This document shows, one piece after another, positions 45,540 to 55,661 of a stretch of DNA of 64,000 bases. Source of the stretch: Microbotryomycetes sp. JL201. Its lineage: Eukaryota; Basidiomycota; Microbotryomycetes. The position numbers were made by a program, and so were the translations under genes. The first letter of the stretch is position 1, and every line of letters starts with the position of its first letter. The notes below the pieces were generated by a model. It was not told the DNA's origin. It was given only the letters and a program-made list of their open reading frames with translations, and did not search any database. The DNA lies in the NCBI GenBank assembly GCA_033819885.1, contig JAQYUZ010000001.1, positions 1 to 64,000 of the forward strand. Reading direction: 5' to 3'.

Positions 45540-46081
45540 GGCGACGAGCAGCCGATGTGGAGCCCGAGCTGCGGAGGGAGAGAGAGAGCAGGGAATACGC
45601 GAGTCAGCACTGATGAGTACAGTACGCACACTTTGTAGAGCAAGAGAGCGCATCAGGACAAGGAAGACCGTGCTGCAATGGCATGCTGTCGCTCAACCTC
45701 CGAGCCCGAGGCGACGCGCGGTAGCTAGGGCAGCGCGGCCGTGCTTCGCGTCGCTTACAAGCATGAGGCGTCCTTGAAGCTCAACTTACTGTGATGGAGC
45801 GAGCTCGAACCGCGCGTGCTTCAGCTTGACCCGTCGTCAAAGGCAATGACGACCGTCAACCATCTGAATGCAAGCCAGATGCCGTAGCTGTTCTTCGTCA
45901 CTAGGTCAGCTTATAATAAGCACCAAAACAGAGTTCACGACAGACTCGTCAAGTTCGGTTTCGCGTTCAACAGTGGACGGGGCGGAGCTCAGCGATCCAA
46001 GGAGCCTCCGCAGCTCTTGATCTCTCAAAACATTTTACAACAAGGTGATGCAAGCCAAGGATGCTGCGAGCACTCTCGATC
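45540..46081. other. Intergenic, between LRP1 3' end and NVJ2-like promoter
   Basis: This holds the promoter of the NVJ2-like gene and the 3' end of the LRP1/C1D gene, both minus strand. I checked for tRNA boxes because of a TTCGAGC on the minus strand near 45815, but the arms do not pair. No credible ORF. Confidence 0.5.
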
Positions 46082-47225
46082 CTACTTCTTACTCTTGCCC
46101 TTCTTTTTCTTTTTGCCACCGCTAGCCTCGCTCTTGATCGCGGGGCTCTGCTCCACTGCTGACGATGCCTCCTTTTGCTTTTTCTTTGCTGATCCTTCCT
46201 CTTCCCCGTCATTCACGACGTCATCGACAGACCTCTTGCGCTGCTTCTCAGACAGTTTGACTTCGCTCTTATCTTGCTGCTGCTGCTTCTTTTTCGACTT
46301 TTTGCTCGACTTTGGGGTAGTGCTTGCGTCATCGTAGCCTGAATAACAATATAATCAATCAGTGATGTCAAGACGGGTCCTGTTGCGCTGACTGACCTGC
46401 AAAAGGATCAAGCTTGACTCGGCTTTTCTTGCCCTCTTTGCTTTCCGCAGCTTTCGACTTTTCAGCAGCGACCGCCTTCTTGCTTTCGCCTGAACTCGTA
46501 TTCTCATCGTCATTCTCGAAACGGAGATGCGTTCCACTCGGACCCGACGACACTTCAACAGCTCCTTCTGTTCGTTTGCCCTTGCTGCCGTTCGAAATGG
46601 CAGCATTGATGAACCGCGCAGCCGCTTCTTTGTCGAGAGTGTATCCTCCTAGCCGTCGAGTAACAGCGCGATGTTAGGGGAGTTTCTCCGAGCGCGAATC
46701 GCCACACTCACGTTTTGCTGGAGGTTGCTCGGCGTGCTTGATCTTGTCAAAGTAATCCTTCATCCGTTGCTGAAACATTACATGTTTTCAATCATGCTGA
46801 CCACAAACTTGGTAACTCAAAAGTACTCACTAGCTCGAGCATGACGGGATGAGTGCTCGGGTCGACTCCGGCGGTCCGAAGGTAGACTGTTCGTGAAGAA
46901 GCAACCAGACGTTAGCAAATTGTTGCTGCCTGTCACCAGGCAACCATGGCTAAGCTAAAATCAGAGCTGAGCCGAGCGCCGAGCCCGCTTCTGAGCCGAC
47001 AGCACGCACACACCGACGTGCAAGAGTTCATGACCTACCCCAAATCAAATCATGAACCATATAGCTCGTCATGACGTCCAATCTAGCCCTCTGCAACGGC
47101 TCCAACGACTTGCTGAGCTCTTCGAACGAAGTTGCCATCAACGGTTCGAGCGCTTGCTCGAGGCTTGTCAGAGATGTAGACAGTTCGTCGAGAGTTTGAA
47201 ACGTCTCGTCAGATTCTGAAGCCAT
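46082..47225 (-). CDS. LRP1: Exosome cofactor LRP1/Rrp47 (C1D/Sas10 family)
   Basis: Starts MASESDETFQTLDELSTSLT at 47225 and continues LEPLMATSFEELSKSLEPLQ, RARLDVMTSYMVHDLIW; after an intron comes VYLRTAGVDPSTHPVMLELQ. This is the Sas10/C1D domain in standard order (compare human C1D). Exons add the helix DYFDKIKHAEQ, a conserved region KRGYTLDKEAAARFINAAI, and a Lys/Ser-rich nuclear tail ending GGKKKKKGKSKK at 46082. At least four introns. The yeast protein stabilises the 3' exonuclease Rrp6 and helps process rRNA, snoRNA and snRNA 3' ends; human C1D also binds DNA and DNA-PK. An in-frame ATG 11 codons upstream is less likely. Confidence 0.88.
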
Positions 47226-47318
47226 GCTGACGGGAAGAATGTGGGAGCGGGAGTGCACCAGACGCGCGAATTGGCTTTTGGTCAGCTACCAACTCGCTGC
47301 GGACCGGTCAGCTGCACA

Positions 47319-47843
47319 ATGGTAAGTCGGTGCGGCCGTCTGGAACAGGCTCAAGTGCTCAGTAATATTTTGGGCAGTCCGAGCTACGACACACGTTCAA
47401 TCAGCAGGTGCAGCAACTGCACGCTCGCTACGTCGGTCAGTCCACAACACTCGCGCTCGTCTTGGCGTCATGCATTGCTCGCAGTAGCTCACAGTGGTAC
47501 TATGCATCGTCTCAGGTACCGGCCATGCCGACATGACAAAGTAGTGCGTCCTCGATGACTCTGCACCGTCTCGTGATCTGAAGCTGACCGAGCACGTTGC
47601 GTCCGCCCACAGTGAATGGTATACTCATCAAACTCGAGACACATACGCGTCAATCGTCGGTCACCCGCCACTGTTGAACTACATGGCAATCGCAGACGGC
47701 GAGGCAACCGCCAGGGTCAAGTTTGAATTGACAGAGGTGAGGGTGACGACTGTCGGGCATGTCATACAGATATCTGACACTTTTCCGTACGTCTGTAGAT
47801 GATGCTACAGCCTTGCGGGCCGCCACCAGAGAAAGAGGACTGA
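47319..47843 (+). CDS. Splicing factor 3b subunit 5 (SF3B5/SF3b10)
   Basis: Five exons: 47319-47321, 47378-47435, 47516-47540, 47613-47736 and 47799-47843. They sum to 255 nt (84 aa), phases consistent, matching the usual length (86 in human). The peptide reads MSELRHTFNQQVQQLHARYV, GTGHADMTNEWYTHQTRDTY, GHPPLLNYMAIADGEA and MMLQPCGPPPEKED, all conserved positions of SF3B5/Ysf3. The first exon is the start codon alone. SF3b5 is a core subunit of the SF3b complex of U2 snRNP, which recognises the branch point. The gene is divergent from LRP1 (93 bp between starts). Confidence 0.93.
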
Positions 47844-48039
47844 ATCACCAGCGGCACACGAATACTATCTTGTGAAACACTCCCAGGTTGTTGTAATAGC
47901 ATTCTAAACACTCGAACTATATATGGTCAACACGCCAGGCTTCTGCTTGCAATCGTTGCAGAGGAATTAAAGGCACTGCTTGACTTGAATTAACACGACA
48001 AAGCTACAAAAGCTATTTGTACACGTCTATCCTATATGC

Positions 48040-48509
48040 CTAGGCCATACCAGCTGTATCAAACACGTGACCGAGGTCGTCAGTTGACTGCATCCTAGAG
48101 AGCGAAGGGGGCCTGATCAACGACTTACGATCGGCCTCGGATACTTGCTCGACCTTCTTGTCCAGCTCGTCGTCGGCGGTGAAGTTGGAAGCACGAGTTG
48201 ATCGCTCGCCTTCGATGATATTGTCTTTCGAGATGCCGTCGAGGTCGCCTGCGAATGACAAGCGAGTCCCAAAAGCGAGAGTCGAGCCACGTCATTGCGA
48301 CCAAGATGAAAGAAAGAGCGACGGTTGGTCAGTATGTAATCTTGCCGGTCCAGCCAAAGGGAAAGAGCGAACTGCTTACCCTGCTTGACCTCGTTGCCAC
48401 GGACACTCTCCTCGGGAACATCGTCACCAGGAGCGTTCACTTGACGCTCGGTGTTGTCGTCATACGACTCGATGGGAGCATTGTCATCAACAACTGAAGG
48501 AGCCGACAT
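48040..48509 (-). CDS. Probable histone chaperone CHZ1 (H2A.Z/H2B)
   Basis: Exons 48509-48380 and 48248-48040 (131-nt intron) give 339 nt (112 aa). The first half is acidic and disordered (MSAPSVVDDNAPIESYDDNT). The second contains GDLDGISKDNIIEGERSTRA followed by SNFTADDELDKK, which fits the CHZ signature (D-x-I-x-x-x-N-I-I-x-G-x-R-S/T-R, then a short Y/F-T-x-E-E-L piece). Chz1 binds H2A.Z-H2B dimers for Swr1-dependent deposition. The match rests on a short motif, so an unrelated small acidic protein remains possible. The C-terminal piece after the motif (SLIRPPSLSRMQSTDDLGHV) is not part of the family core. A GTAAGT inside exon 2 could mark an alternative splice. Confidence 0.5.
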
Positions 48510-48871
48510 GTTTTGATAAATTAAGATGGAAGGAAAGGAAAGAGAAGAGGGAATTGCCTTCAGCAAGAGTCGGGAAGGCATGACTATGACGAAATCGCAA
48601 CCAGTTTCTTTTTCATAACTGTTTCCTGGATGACATCGTACTCGTACCGAGGAAGCGAGCATCGCGGAGTTAGATCGACTCTGCGAGACGGCGCTCATGC
48701 CTCGCGAGGCGGCCAGCGATCGATTTCATTACGGCACTCTCGATCGCGCATGGCATGCGAGCAAGTTGGTCTCGTGCTTTCAGTCGCGTGATCTATAAAA
48801 ATATCATCTCACAATTACAGATGTCGATCAGGGAATTCACGAAAGCACCGAAGAAAAATCCCGTGCACGAT
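48510..48871. other. Spacer between the CHZ1-like start and the HD2 stop
   Basis: CHZ1-like promoter on one side, 3' end of HD2 on the other. It contains a purine-rich GGAAAGGAAAGAGAAGAGGG stretch near 48531. No gene is seen. Confidence 0.5.
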
Positions 48872-50321
48872 TCACTGCCTCCAGAAGCCGCCAATTCCGC
48901 TAGCCTCATTCAACGGCAGCATCAGGTTTATCCCGCTGACATCCTGTACGCTGACATTTTCGCCAGTCTGGGGCACAGGAAATATCGCGACGCCGTTTGT
49001 CGAAGCCGCGATCGCGCCAAACAATTCGTTCAAGCCGTCTCCTTGTGTAAATGCTTGCCAGAAGTCATTGTCTCGCGCCTCGGCTTCAAAGTCAAAGTTT
49101 GGCAGCAGCGGAACGTAGGCCGGATCGGTTTGCTGAGGCTCTTGCCAATCTTGCTGCTCAATGGCGCTTATGGCTTGCTGGTGGTGCTCCTCGAGGGCGC
49201 CACTATGGTAGACTGGAGGACAATAGCTAGCGGTGTGCTCGACAAACTCGTCTCCACCAGCATACCGCGCCTGAGGTTGAGCATCAGGGCAATCGATCGT
49301 GATCTGTAGTGCGGGCGAGTACTGTGCATGTTGTTGCCATTGATCAACTGTGCTGTAAGCTGCCAGCTGTTCAGTATGGTAACGGGCGAATGAGTCGACT
49401 TGGGCAAGTTGCTGGGGTGGCGAATGCAGCCCATAGCCGTTCGCTTTCGACTCGAGCCATGACTGGACCGACGATGCAGCAGTTGATGCTTCCGACACGT
49501 CTGACGCATCCGATCCGAGCGACGAGCTCGACGCGCCCGAAAAGTTGCGCATGGGCGATCTGAGCGAAAATTTTGACGCGTCCGGTCGCGTTTTCGTGTA
49601 TGGCGCGCCGCGTCTGGCCGAGTAGGGTTTTTGCGGTTGCTGCGACATGCCTCGCCGTTGTCTTTGATTCCCAAACTGCGCTCTCCAACGGTCAGCGCAC
49701 GGTTCGTCCCTGCGTGTCTCGGTCGAGAACAATGGGCGCACGTACCCATGTGCGAATCTGCCGGTCGCTAAGGCCTGTTACGTCTGATAGTACACGCCGT
49801 TCTGCTTTTGTAACTGTTTGTTGATGCGAGTAGGCTTGTAGAAGAATTGCCGTCACTTCTTCGCTGAAGGTGCCGTATGAGCAGTCGGGAACGCGCGGGA
49901 TCGTGGCGGCAAGGGCGATTTGCTCGTCGTGACGTCGGCGGGCTTGCTCAAGAGCTTGGTGGAGCTCTTCACAGACCTGCTTTGTCGCTGAGTTATAGGC
50001 ATGCTGATAGGCCTCTTGAAGCGCCTGCTGGGCAAAGCGAAGCTTCCCCGAGTCCAAGAACATCGCCAAAGCCTCGATAGTTTTGCCATAGCGCAAGCAA
50101 TGTTGCTCTGTCAACGTGATCTCGGCATTGTCTAGGATCTGTTGCAGTTGAGCGCTGGTTGCAGGTGGAACATGGTTCTCCCTCAGAAAGAGCCTTCGTC
50201 GAAGCAACCGTAATGTAGCTTTCGACGCTGAAAACAGGATTCCGTTCGTTGTATGGCTTCGAAAGTCGAGAAATTCCAGTAGATGGTCACTGGTAGCCGC
50301 CAGATCGTGCAATGCTGACAT
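48872..50321 (-). CDS. HD2: HD2 homeodomain protein of the mating-type locus
   Basis: Exon 1 (50321-49746, 192 codons) and exon 2 (49675-48872) give 459 aa; the 70-nt intron interrupts helix 3 of the homeodomain. The homeodomain runs from about residue 150: ILLQAYSHQQTVTKAERRVL, TGLSDRQIRTW | FGNQRQRRG. The WFxNxR recognition helix of the typical (non-TALE) class defines HD2 (bWest-like). Before it lie helical segments such as HCLRYGKTIEALAMFL and AQQALQEAYQHAYNS, the variable N-terminal part that decides partner choice. The C-terminal half is Ser/Gln/Pro/acidic-rich and likely activating. The protein pairs with HD1 from the other mating type to control the dikaryotic program. The start MSALHDLAA is chosen because it leaves a 97-bp promoter; the frame is open further upstream. 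Confidence 0.88.
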
Positions 50322-50418
50322 GCCGCGAATGGTCAAACGTCTTCCGCAGCCGGCCGGCCGCCGTTCACTCGAGCTTTGCTGGTTGAGCTTTGATCTCACG
50401 CGCCATCTTACCCTTCCG
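50322..50418. promoter_or_regulatory. Shared HD1/HD2 promoter
   Basis: Only 97 bp separate the two start codons if MSALHDL is the true HD2 start. The segment must hold both promoters. No clear hsg-like operator was identified by eye. Confidence 0.4.
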
Positions 50419-51711
50419 ATGGATCCCATCCTAACGGACATTCAACATACTAAAGAAAGCTTTTTGACTGGTCTGTCAAGCGGTCGGCTGGTTGAATTTG
50501 TTCCCGAGTGGAATCTGCTCGAACAGACCATCCGTTCCCACCAAGGTGCCGGGACACTTTCGGCTGCAGCGGCGCAAGAAGTGGCAGCATTCGCCCAGGT
50601 AGTCATGTCAATTACGAGCGCACTCGCCAGGGTGCACGGAGACATCGAAAACATCCTTCATTCGGCAGATCAAAGAGCTGAAGCCCTTGTTCAAGCCGGG
50701 GGAATGCGGTCCGGACCAGGCGAGCAGGCGAAAAGTGAGTTTGATTCTCTGCATAAGCTATGCTTGTGCCAAATACTAAAGCCCAAGTGATTAGCTACGA
50801 GACATTGCGCGCTGTTCTTGCCAGGGCATTGTCCACCGATGAAAGAACAAAGGGAACCAACTGCAACACAAGATACTTCAATTCCGGAAGAAGATCCTCG
50901 ACTCCAACCATATAAACAATGGTTCCTCGACAACTTTTACTATCCATACATTGACAAGGAGACGCGCAAGGCGTTGCTCAAGCTCGTGCCTCACCACTCT
51001 CCGCAGCAGGCGACGACATGGTTCATCAACGCGCGCCGACGATCAGGATGGAGCGATTTATTCAGACAACATGGTAATTCGAGCAAGGACGTGTTTCGAC
51101 ACGTATTGGAGTTGGCAGACAGCGAGGCGAACAAGTGGCAACTTGACGAGGGCGTTCGAGACAAGATCCAACAAGTCAGGGCATGGTTCGGACGTCGGGC
51201 CGAAGGCATCGTTAGAAATACGATACAAAGTGTCGTCGACCGGGCGGACAAGATTGTAGAAGAGACGCAGCGCGAAGCCGAGCTCAAGAGGCGCGAGCGC
51301 GAAAAGCACAAACTCGGTCTCGGACGACCTGCACGCTCGCGTGCACAAACGAGCGTACCTGTTGTCCGTCCGATGGTCGATCACTGCAACGACATTCACT
51401 CGAATGACTTTTTCGCTGGCTTGCTGACGACCGGACAGCGCAACGTCTCGGACGGCTCTTCAAACGACTCGTATCGCGACTATTCGGGAGTCAGCCGCTT
51501 CTCCATCGACACCGACTCGACTGGCCTGTCATCCGCTGGCACTGCATCACCTATTTCGCACGAGTCGGGCGACTTTGCTTTGCCACCTCGCAGGTGGGAG
51601 AACGGCGACATTGTTATCACACCTGTCACGCCACAGCACCCTAAGACTACGCAGACTCAGTGCTATACTACCTTGGCAGACTGGGCGATGGCGCAAACGA
51701 CGTTGGCTTGA
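50419..51711 (+). CDS. HD1: HD1 homeodomain protein (TALE type) of the mating-type locus
   Basis: Exon 1 (50419-50734) and exon 2 (50795-51711) give 1233 nt (410 aa). An alternative acceptor at 50823 is also in frame. The variable N-terminus (residues 1-105) is helical and hydrophobic/polar, e.g. TLSAAAAQEVAAFAQVVMSI, the part that decides self/non-self dimers. The TALE homeodomain follows: PYKQWFLDNFYYPYIDKETR, HHSPQQATTWFINARRRSGW; WFINARRRS is diagnostic of HD1 (bEast) proteins. A basic helix (ADKIVEETQREAELKRRERE) with KHKLGLGRPARSR is a likely nuclear localisation signal. The tail is Ser/Asp-rich. Its divergent arrangement with HD2 is the standard basidiomycete HD locus layout. Confidence 0.9.
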
Positions 51712-51918
51712 GCGAAAGGGAACAGTATTTCTAAGGAATCAGCAAAATACATCAGTCGTTTTTCGTATCTTCATCAGTGCTTCATTGGGATTCAGACATC
51801 TTTTTCTATTTACCGGCTTGACTCGGCGATCGTTGAGTCCCGAGCGTGAAACTCGTTTGACGTTCAATCCACCTCAGCCCGCGTCAAACCAGCCTGCACG
51901 GTCGTCTAAATCGACAAC

Positions 51919-53271
51919 ATGGCCACGACAGCCAAGGATCGGCCGTCGTACATGGTCGATCCGTTCATCATGGTCGCGTCGTCGGCTTCGAGCATCAGTG
52001 CCAGGCTTGTAGCTCACCCGAGTGCGTCTCAGTGCACCAGAAAGCTCAAATATGTTCCGAAACTAATTTCTACGATGGCTCTGTCTGCATCATGGCCTGC
52101 GCGTCTCGTTCTCGTCGATTGACTGTCTGCTCCGAACCGACTCGAAAACGACCGACAGTCGACACGATCAGGATTAGGATACAAACGTATCCAGGGTCAA
52201 CACTGCCTCCATTGACTCAGCTCGTGCCTAAACCAAGAATACGAAACTTGTATGCCGGTCAGTCCGAGACTCGAGCTCGTTCAAGCTTGATGGAATGAGC
52301 TGACAATCGGGCGCAATGAAAGGTCTACCTGTGGCTATTGGATTCGGCGTGCCTGCTCTCAGCGCGTATCTTATGTCGTACGAGGGTAAGCCGATGGCAG
52401 TTTGCCACTCCCTTGTGATCGACTTAACGTTCATTTGCACGACAGTCTCGAAACGATATTTTGGCGACAAGCTATTGCCTACTGGGTCAGATCCTACGAT
52501 CCTGCAGCAACTGCCAGTGTTTATGCTTTCCGGTCTGGCAGCAGAGCGTACGTAGCCTCGAATTTGTTGGGCGCGGAAAGCCTCTGACAAACACAATTTC
52601 GCGCACAGTCGTGTCTGGCGGTATCTGGACACCGATGGATGTGCTCAAGTCTAGGTTGCAGCATGGCGCGGAAGGCACGTCGGCTGTCAAGCTGGTTGGC
52701 AAGATCCTGAGAGAAGAGGGCGTCAAGGGCTTGTACAAAGGCTATTGGCTCGGCAACGCCATCTTTGTGTTAGTTGAGAGGCCGATCTGCTCAAGCGCCA
52801 GAACTTACCTGGGTCTTCCAAACTGACGGCTGAACGATTTCCGCCTACAGGCCTCAAATCTGCACCTACTGGTCCATGTACGAGACTCTGAAAACGCGCT
52901 TTATCCCCGGCTACACAGGGTACAAAACAGGCGTCTCGACGACGACCGAATCCGCCGTCAAAGACCCTCTGGAATCAACCGGCATTCCGATCCCTCTACG
53001 CTACACGCTCTGCTCCGTCATCTCTTGCGCACTCTCAGTGTCCCTAACGAACCCTATCGAAGTCGTTCAAGCACGCTGGCAAACGTCAGGCTCAGACCCT
53101 CTGAAAGCAAAACAAGGCATTCGTGGGATCGTCAAGGAATTGATGAGGGAAGGTGGCGGAGTGAAAGCGTTCACGAGAGGGTTGGGAGTAAGGGTGTGTT
53201 ATGCTTTACCGGCAAACGCCATCTCGATGACTGTGTATGAGGGTATGAAAAAGTGGAGAGGGATCAGTTGA
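51919..53271 (+). CDS. Mitochondrial carrier family protein
   Basis: Exons 51919-52021, 52159-52257, 52323-52385, 52446-52547, 52609-52768 and 52851-53271 give 948 nt (315 aa), phases consistent. Three carrier repeats are seen: the first signature HPIDTIRIRIQT after the first intron (P-x-D-x-x-R); the second TPMDVLKSRLQHG with EEGVKGLYKGYW; the third TNPIEVVQARWQTSG with KAFTRGLGVRVCYALPANAI. The carrier signature G-x-Y-K/R-G is present in repeat 2. Six introns-worth of exon breaks in 1.35 kb is typical here. It exchanges a small metabolite across the inner mitochondrial membrane; substrate not predictable from what I can see. The next gene encodes mitochondrial aspartate aminotransferase, convergent. 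Confidence 0.85.
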
Positions 53272-53514
53272 TTGCGACGATGCGCTCGGACAGAGTTTGA
53301 TAGAGGGGTTCGGAGATAGAATGTAACAGCAAATGTTGTAGTGTCACCGATTGCTTCCACTCCGGAGAATGACTTTTGAATGGACTGGTATACCTCTTTT
53401 TCGGTGAATTGGCAACGCAAGACGAAAACAATCTACGTTTTTACGTCAAGTCGCGCAACAAGGCCACCTCTTTTCTACTTGCTCAAATATGCGCGCGCAC
53501 ACAAAGCGCGGCTT

Positions 53515-55453
53515 CTACTTGCTCGTGACGGCGTGAATGGACTCTGCCAAGTGCTTGACGTTGTGCGGCGTGACACCAGCGACGGAAATACGTCCGTCCT
53601 TTGTCAAGTAGACGTGGTGCTTTTCCTTCAACTCTTCAACTTGCTCGGGAGTCAAGCCAGTGTAGCAGAACTGATTCGCAGGAGGGACGCGTCAGCTGGA
53701 GGTGCATTGCTGCAGTGAGAGGGTATTGGATGCTGACCATGCCAATTTGGGACTTGATGTGACCCCACTCCTTCTTGCTGCCGAGCTCTTGCAACAAGTC
53801 GTACAAGGTCGTTCGCATACCAATGATTCGGTCGGCCATCTGCTTGACTTCGCCAAGCCTGCAAGCAACGCAGCGTCAGCTCGAGAACGCAACCTCACGC
53901 CCACGCCAGCTCGACTTGCCATTGCTGGTAAAGCTTATCGTCAGTCAAGATGGTACCTGCGATACGAGCGCCATGGACTGGCGGGTTCGAGTACAACGGG
54001 CGAACGAGGCTATTGTGCGAGCGAACGAACGGAAATCAGCGGAAGCCTTGCCCAAGCGCGTCCTAATCGAGAACTTACATCTTGATCTGAGAGTCGACGC
54101 GAGCCTTTTCTTCTGCCGACTCGCAAACGACCGAGAAGGCGCCGATGCGCTCGCCGTACAGACCCATGTTCTTGGCGAATGATTGGCAAAGAGCAATCTG
54201 ATGTCCTTGCTCGATGAAGTAGCGAGGGGCGAATGCGTCGCGGTCGACCGATCTGTCAGGGCGACGGAAGGCTGTCAGTCGCTCGTCCTCGGCACTCTTG
54301 ACGAAGTACGTACCCCGTGGCAAAGCCCTGGTAGGCAGAGTCGAACAAGGGGAAGTGCTCCTTTTCCTGTTGGTTTGGCAGATTGGGTCAGGTCGACAGT
54401 CTCCTGACCCATCTCGAACGCGACTCGCCTTGACAATGTCCGAGATCTCCTTCCACTGCGCCTCGGTCGGGTCAATGCCGGTAGGGTTATGGGCGCAAGC
54501 GTGCAACAAGACGATCGACTTGTTGGGAGCGGCCTACAAATCATTCCAGCGCAGGTCAGCGTTTCGTTACTAGTGTCTAGGCAGCAGACAGAGCGTACCT
54601 TGAGGTCGCGCTTCAAGCCCTCAAAGTCCAAGCCGACAGTGTTCTTGTCATAGTAGGCATAGTGCTTGACTTCCAAGCCCGAGTCTTTCATGATCGGGAT
54701 GTGGTTACCCCAGGTAGGCGCAGGCAGGTAAATCTCTTTCGAGTGAGGGTAGTGGCGTGCCAAGAAAGCGCCTGCGATGCGAAGAGCGCCCGTGCCAGAG
54801 ATGGACTGGGTGACTGCAATCTGTTGCCCCACGCATGCGAGTGTGTCAGTCGGACCGTTCTCGAATGATTGCGCCTAGATGACGAGCTTGAGATTGCGCG
54901 TGAACTGACCCTTCCTTCCTTGAGCGGCTTGCTGTCCTTGCCGTACGCGAGCGTGACAGCTGCCTGGGTGAATTCCGGGAAACCGGTGATGGGCAAGTAT
55001 TCCTTGTCGCGCTTCTCTGCGACGATGCGCTCATCGACCTGGTATTCGGTTTGATTCACGCGCGAGAACGCACAATTGCCGCAGTGCAAAGAGACACGTC
55101 ATTGTCAGTCATGTAGTCAGCGCAGGCGAGCACAAGACTCGGTATAGATTGTCGACTGACCTCTCTGACTGATGGCAACACGAATGGCTTGCCATTCTCG
55201 TCGCGGTAAGCTCCGACGCCCAAGTTGATCTTTTTGGGGCTCTTGTCGGCCTTGAAAGCCTCGGTGACGCCTGCCGTTGAGCTATATCAGCTGTCATGTC
55301 CACCTCTGGCTAGCTTGTGCAGCGTGGTAACGCACCAAGGATCGGGTCAGGCGGGCCGGCCTTTACGTTGGCCCACGCCGACGCCTGGCGAGTAGCACCA
55401 GCCTGCCACGACGTGCGCAATAGGCGCTGAGCAATCGTAGATCGTGACCACAT
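53515..55453 (-). CDS. AAT1: Aspartate aminotransferase, mitochondrial
   Basis: Starts [20 protein letters not shown], an Arg-rich mitochondrial presequence, with [14 protein letters not shown] next (the mAspAT '[16 protein letters not shown]' start). Later motifs in order: [66 protein letters not shown], then the Schiff-base region [20 protein letters not shown] with the PLP lysine, and [14 protein letters not shown]. The C-terminus ([20 protein letters not shown]) is complete, ending at 53515. About 7 introns. It interconverts aspartate/2-oxoglutarate and oxaloacetate/glutamate with PLP in the matrix, part of the malate-aspartate shuttle. A G12 tract lies 50 bp upstream of the ATG. Confidence 0.94.
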
Positions 55454-55501
55454 GGCGTTGCGTGCGAGGATCGGAGGAAAAGAAGCAAGCGCGAGACGTG
55501 A

Positions 55502-55513
55502 GGGGGGGGGGGG
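55502..55513 (+). repeat. G12 homopolymer in the AAT1 leader/promoter
   Basis: Twelve consecutive G's (C's in the sense of AAT1) at 55502-55513, about 50 bp upstream of the AAT1 start codon. Such tracts vary in length by replication slippage and also sequencing error. Confidence 0.7.
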
Positions 55514-55661
55514 CGCTGCGCACCGCTGTCGGCGCCAAAGAGGCCGACGTAACCCGAATATCGCCGTACATGTCAACCTGTGACTGCTCGATGCTCGATA
55601 ATCCCAGAAATTGCAACAACAAGGCAAACAGATACGGTCAAAATACTCGCAAACTCTTTTT

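Noticed and set aside
45801-45830. Possible tRNA T-loop (TTCGAGC on the minus strand)
   Set aside because: Flanking bases do not form the 5-bp T stem, and no A-box or acceptor stem is found at the right distance.
48117-48698. Unspliced 193-codon reading of the CHZ1-like region
   Set aside because: It reads through a clear GTAAGC...CGCAG intron and loses the CHZ motif; the spliced model is better.
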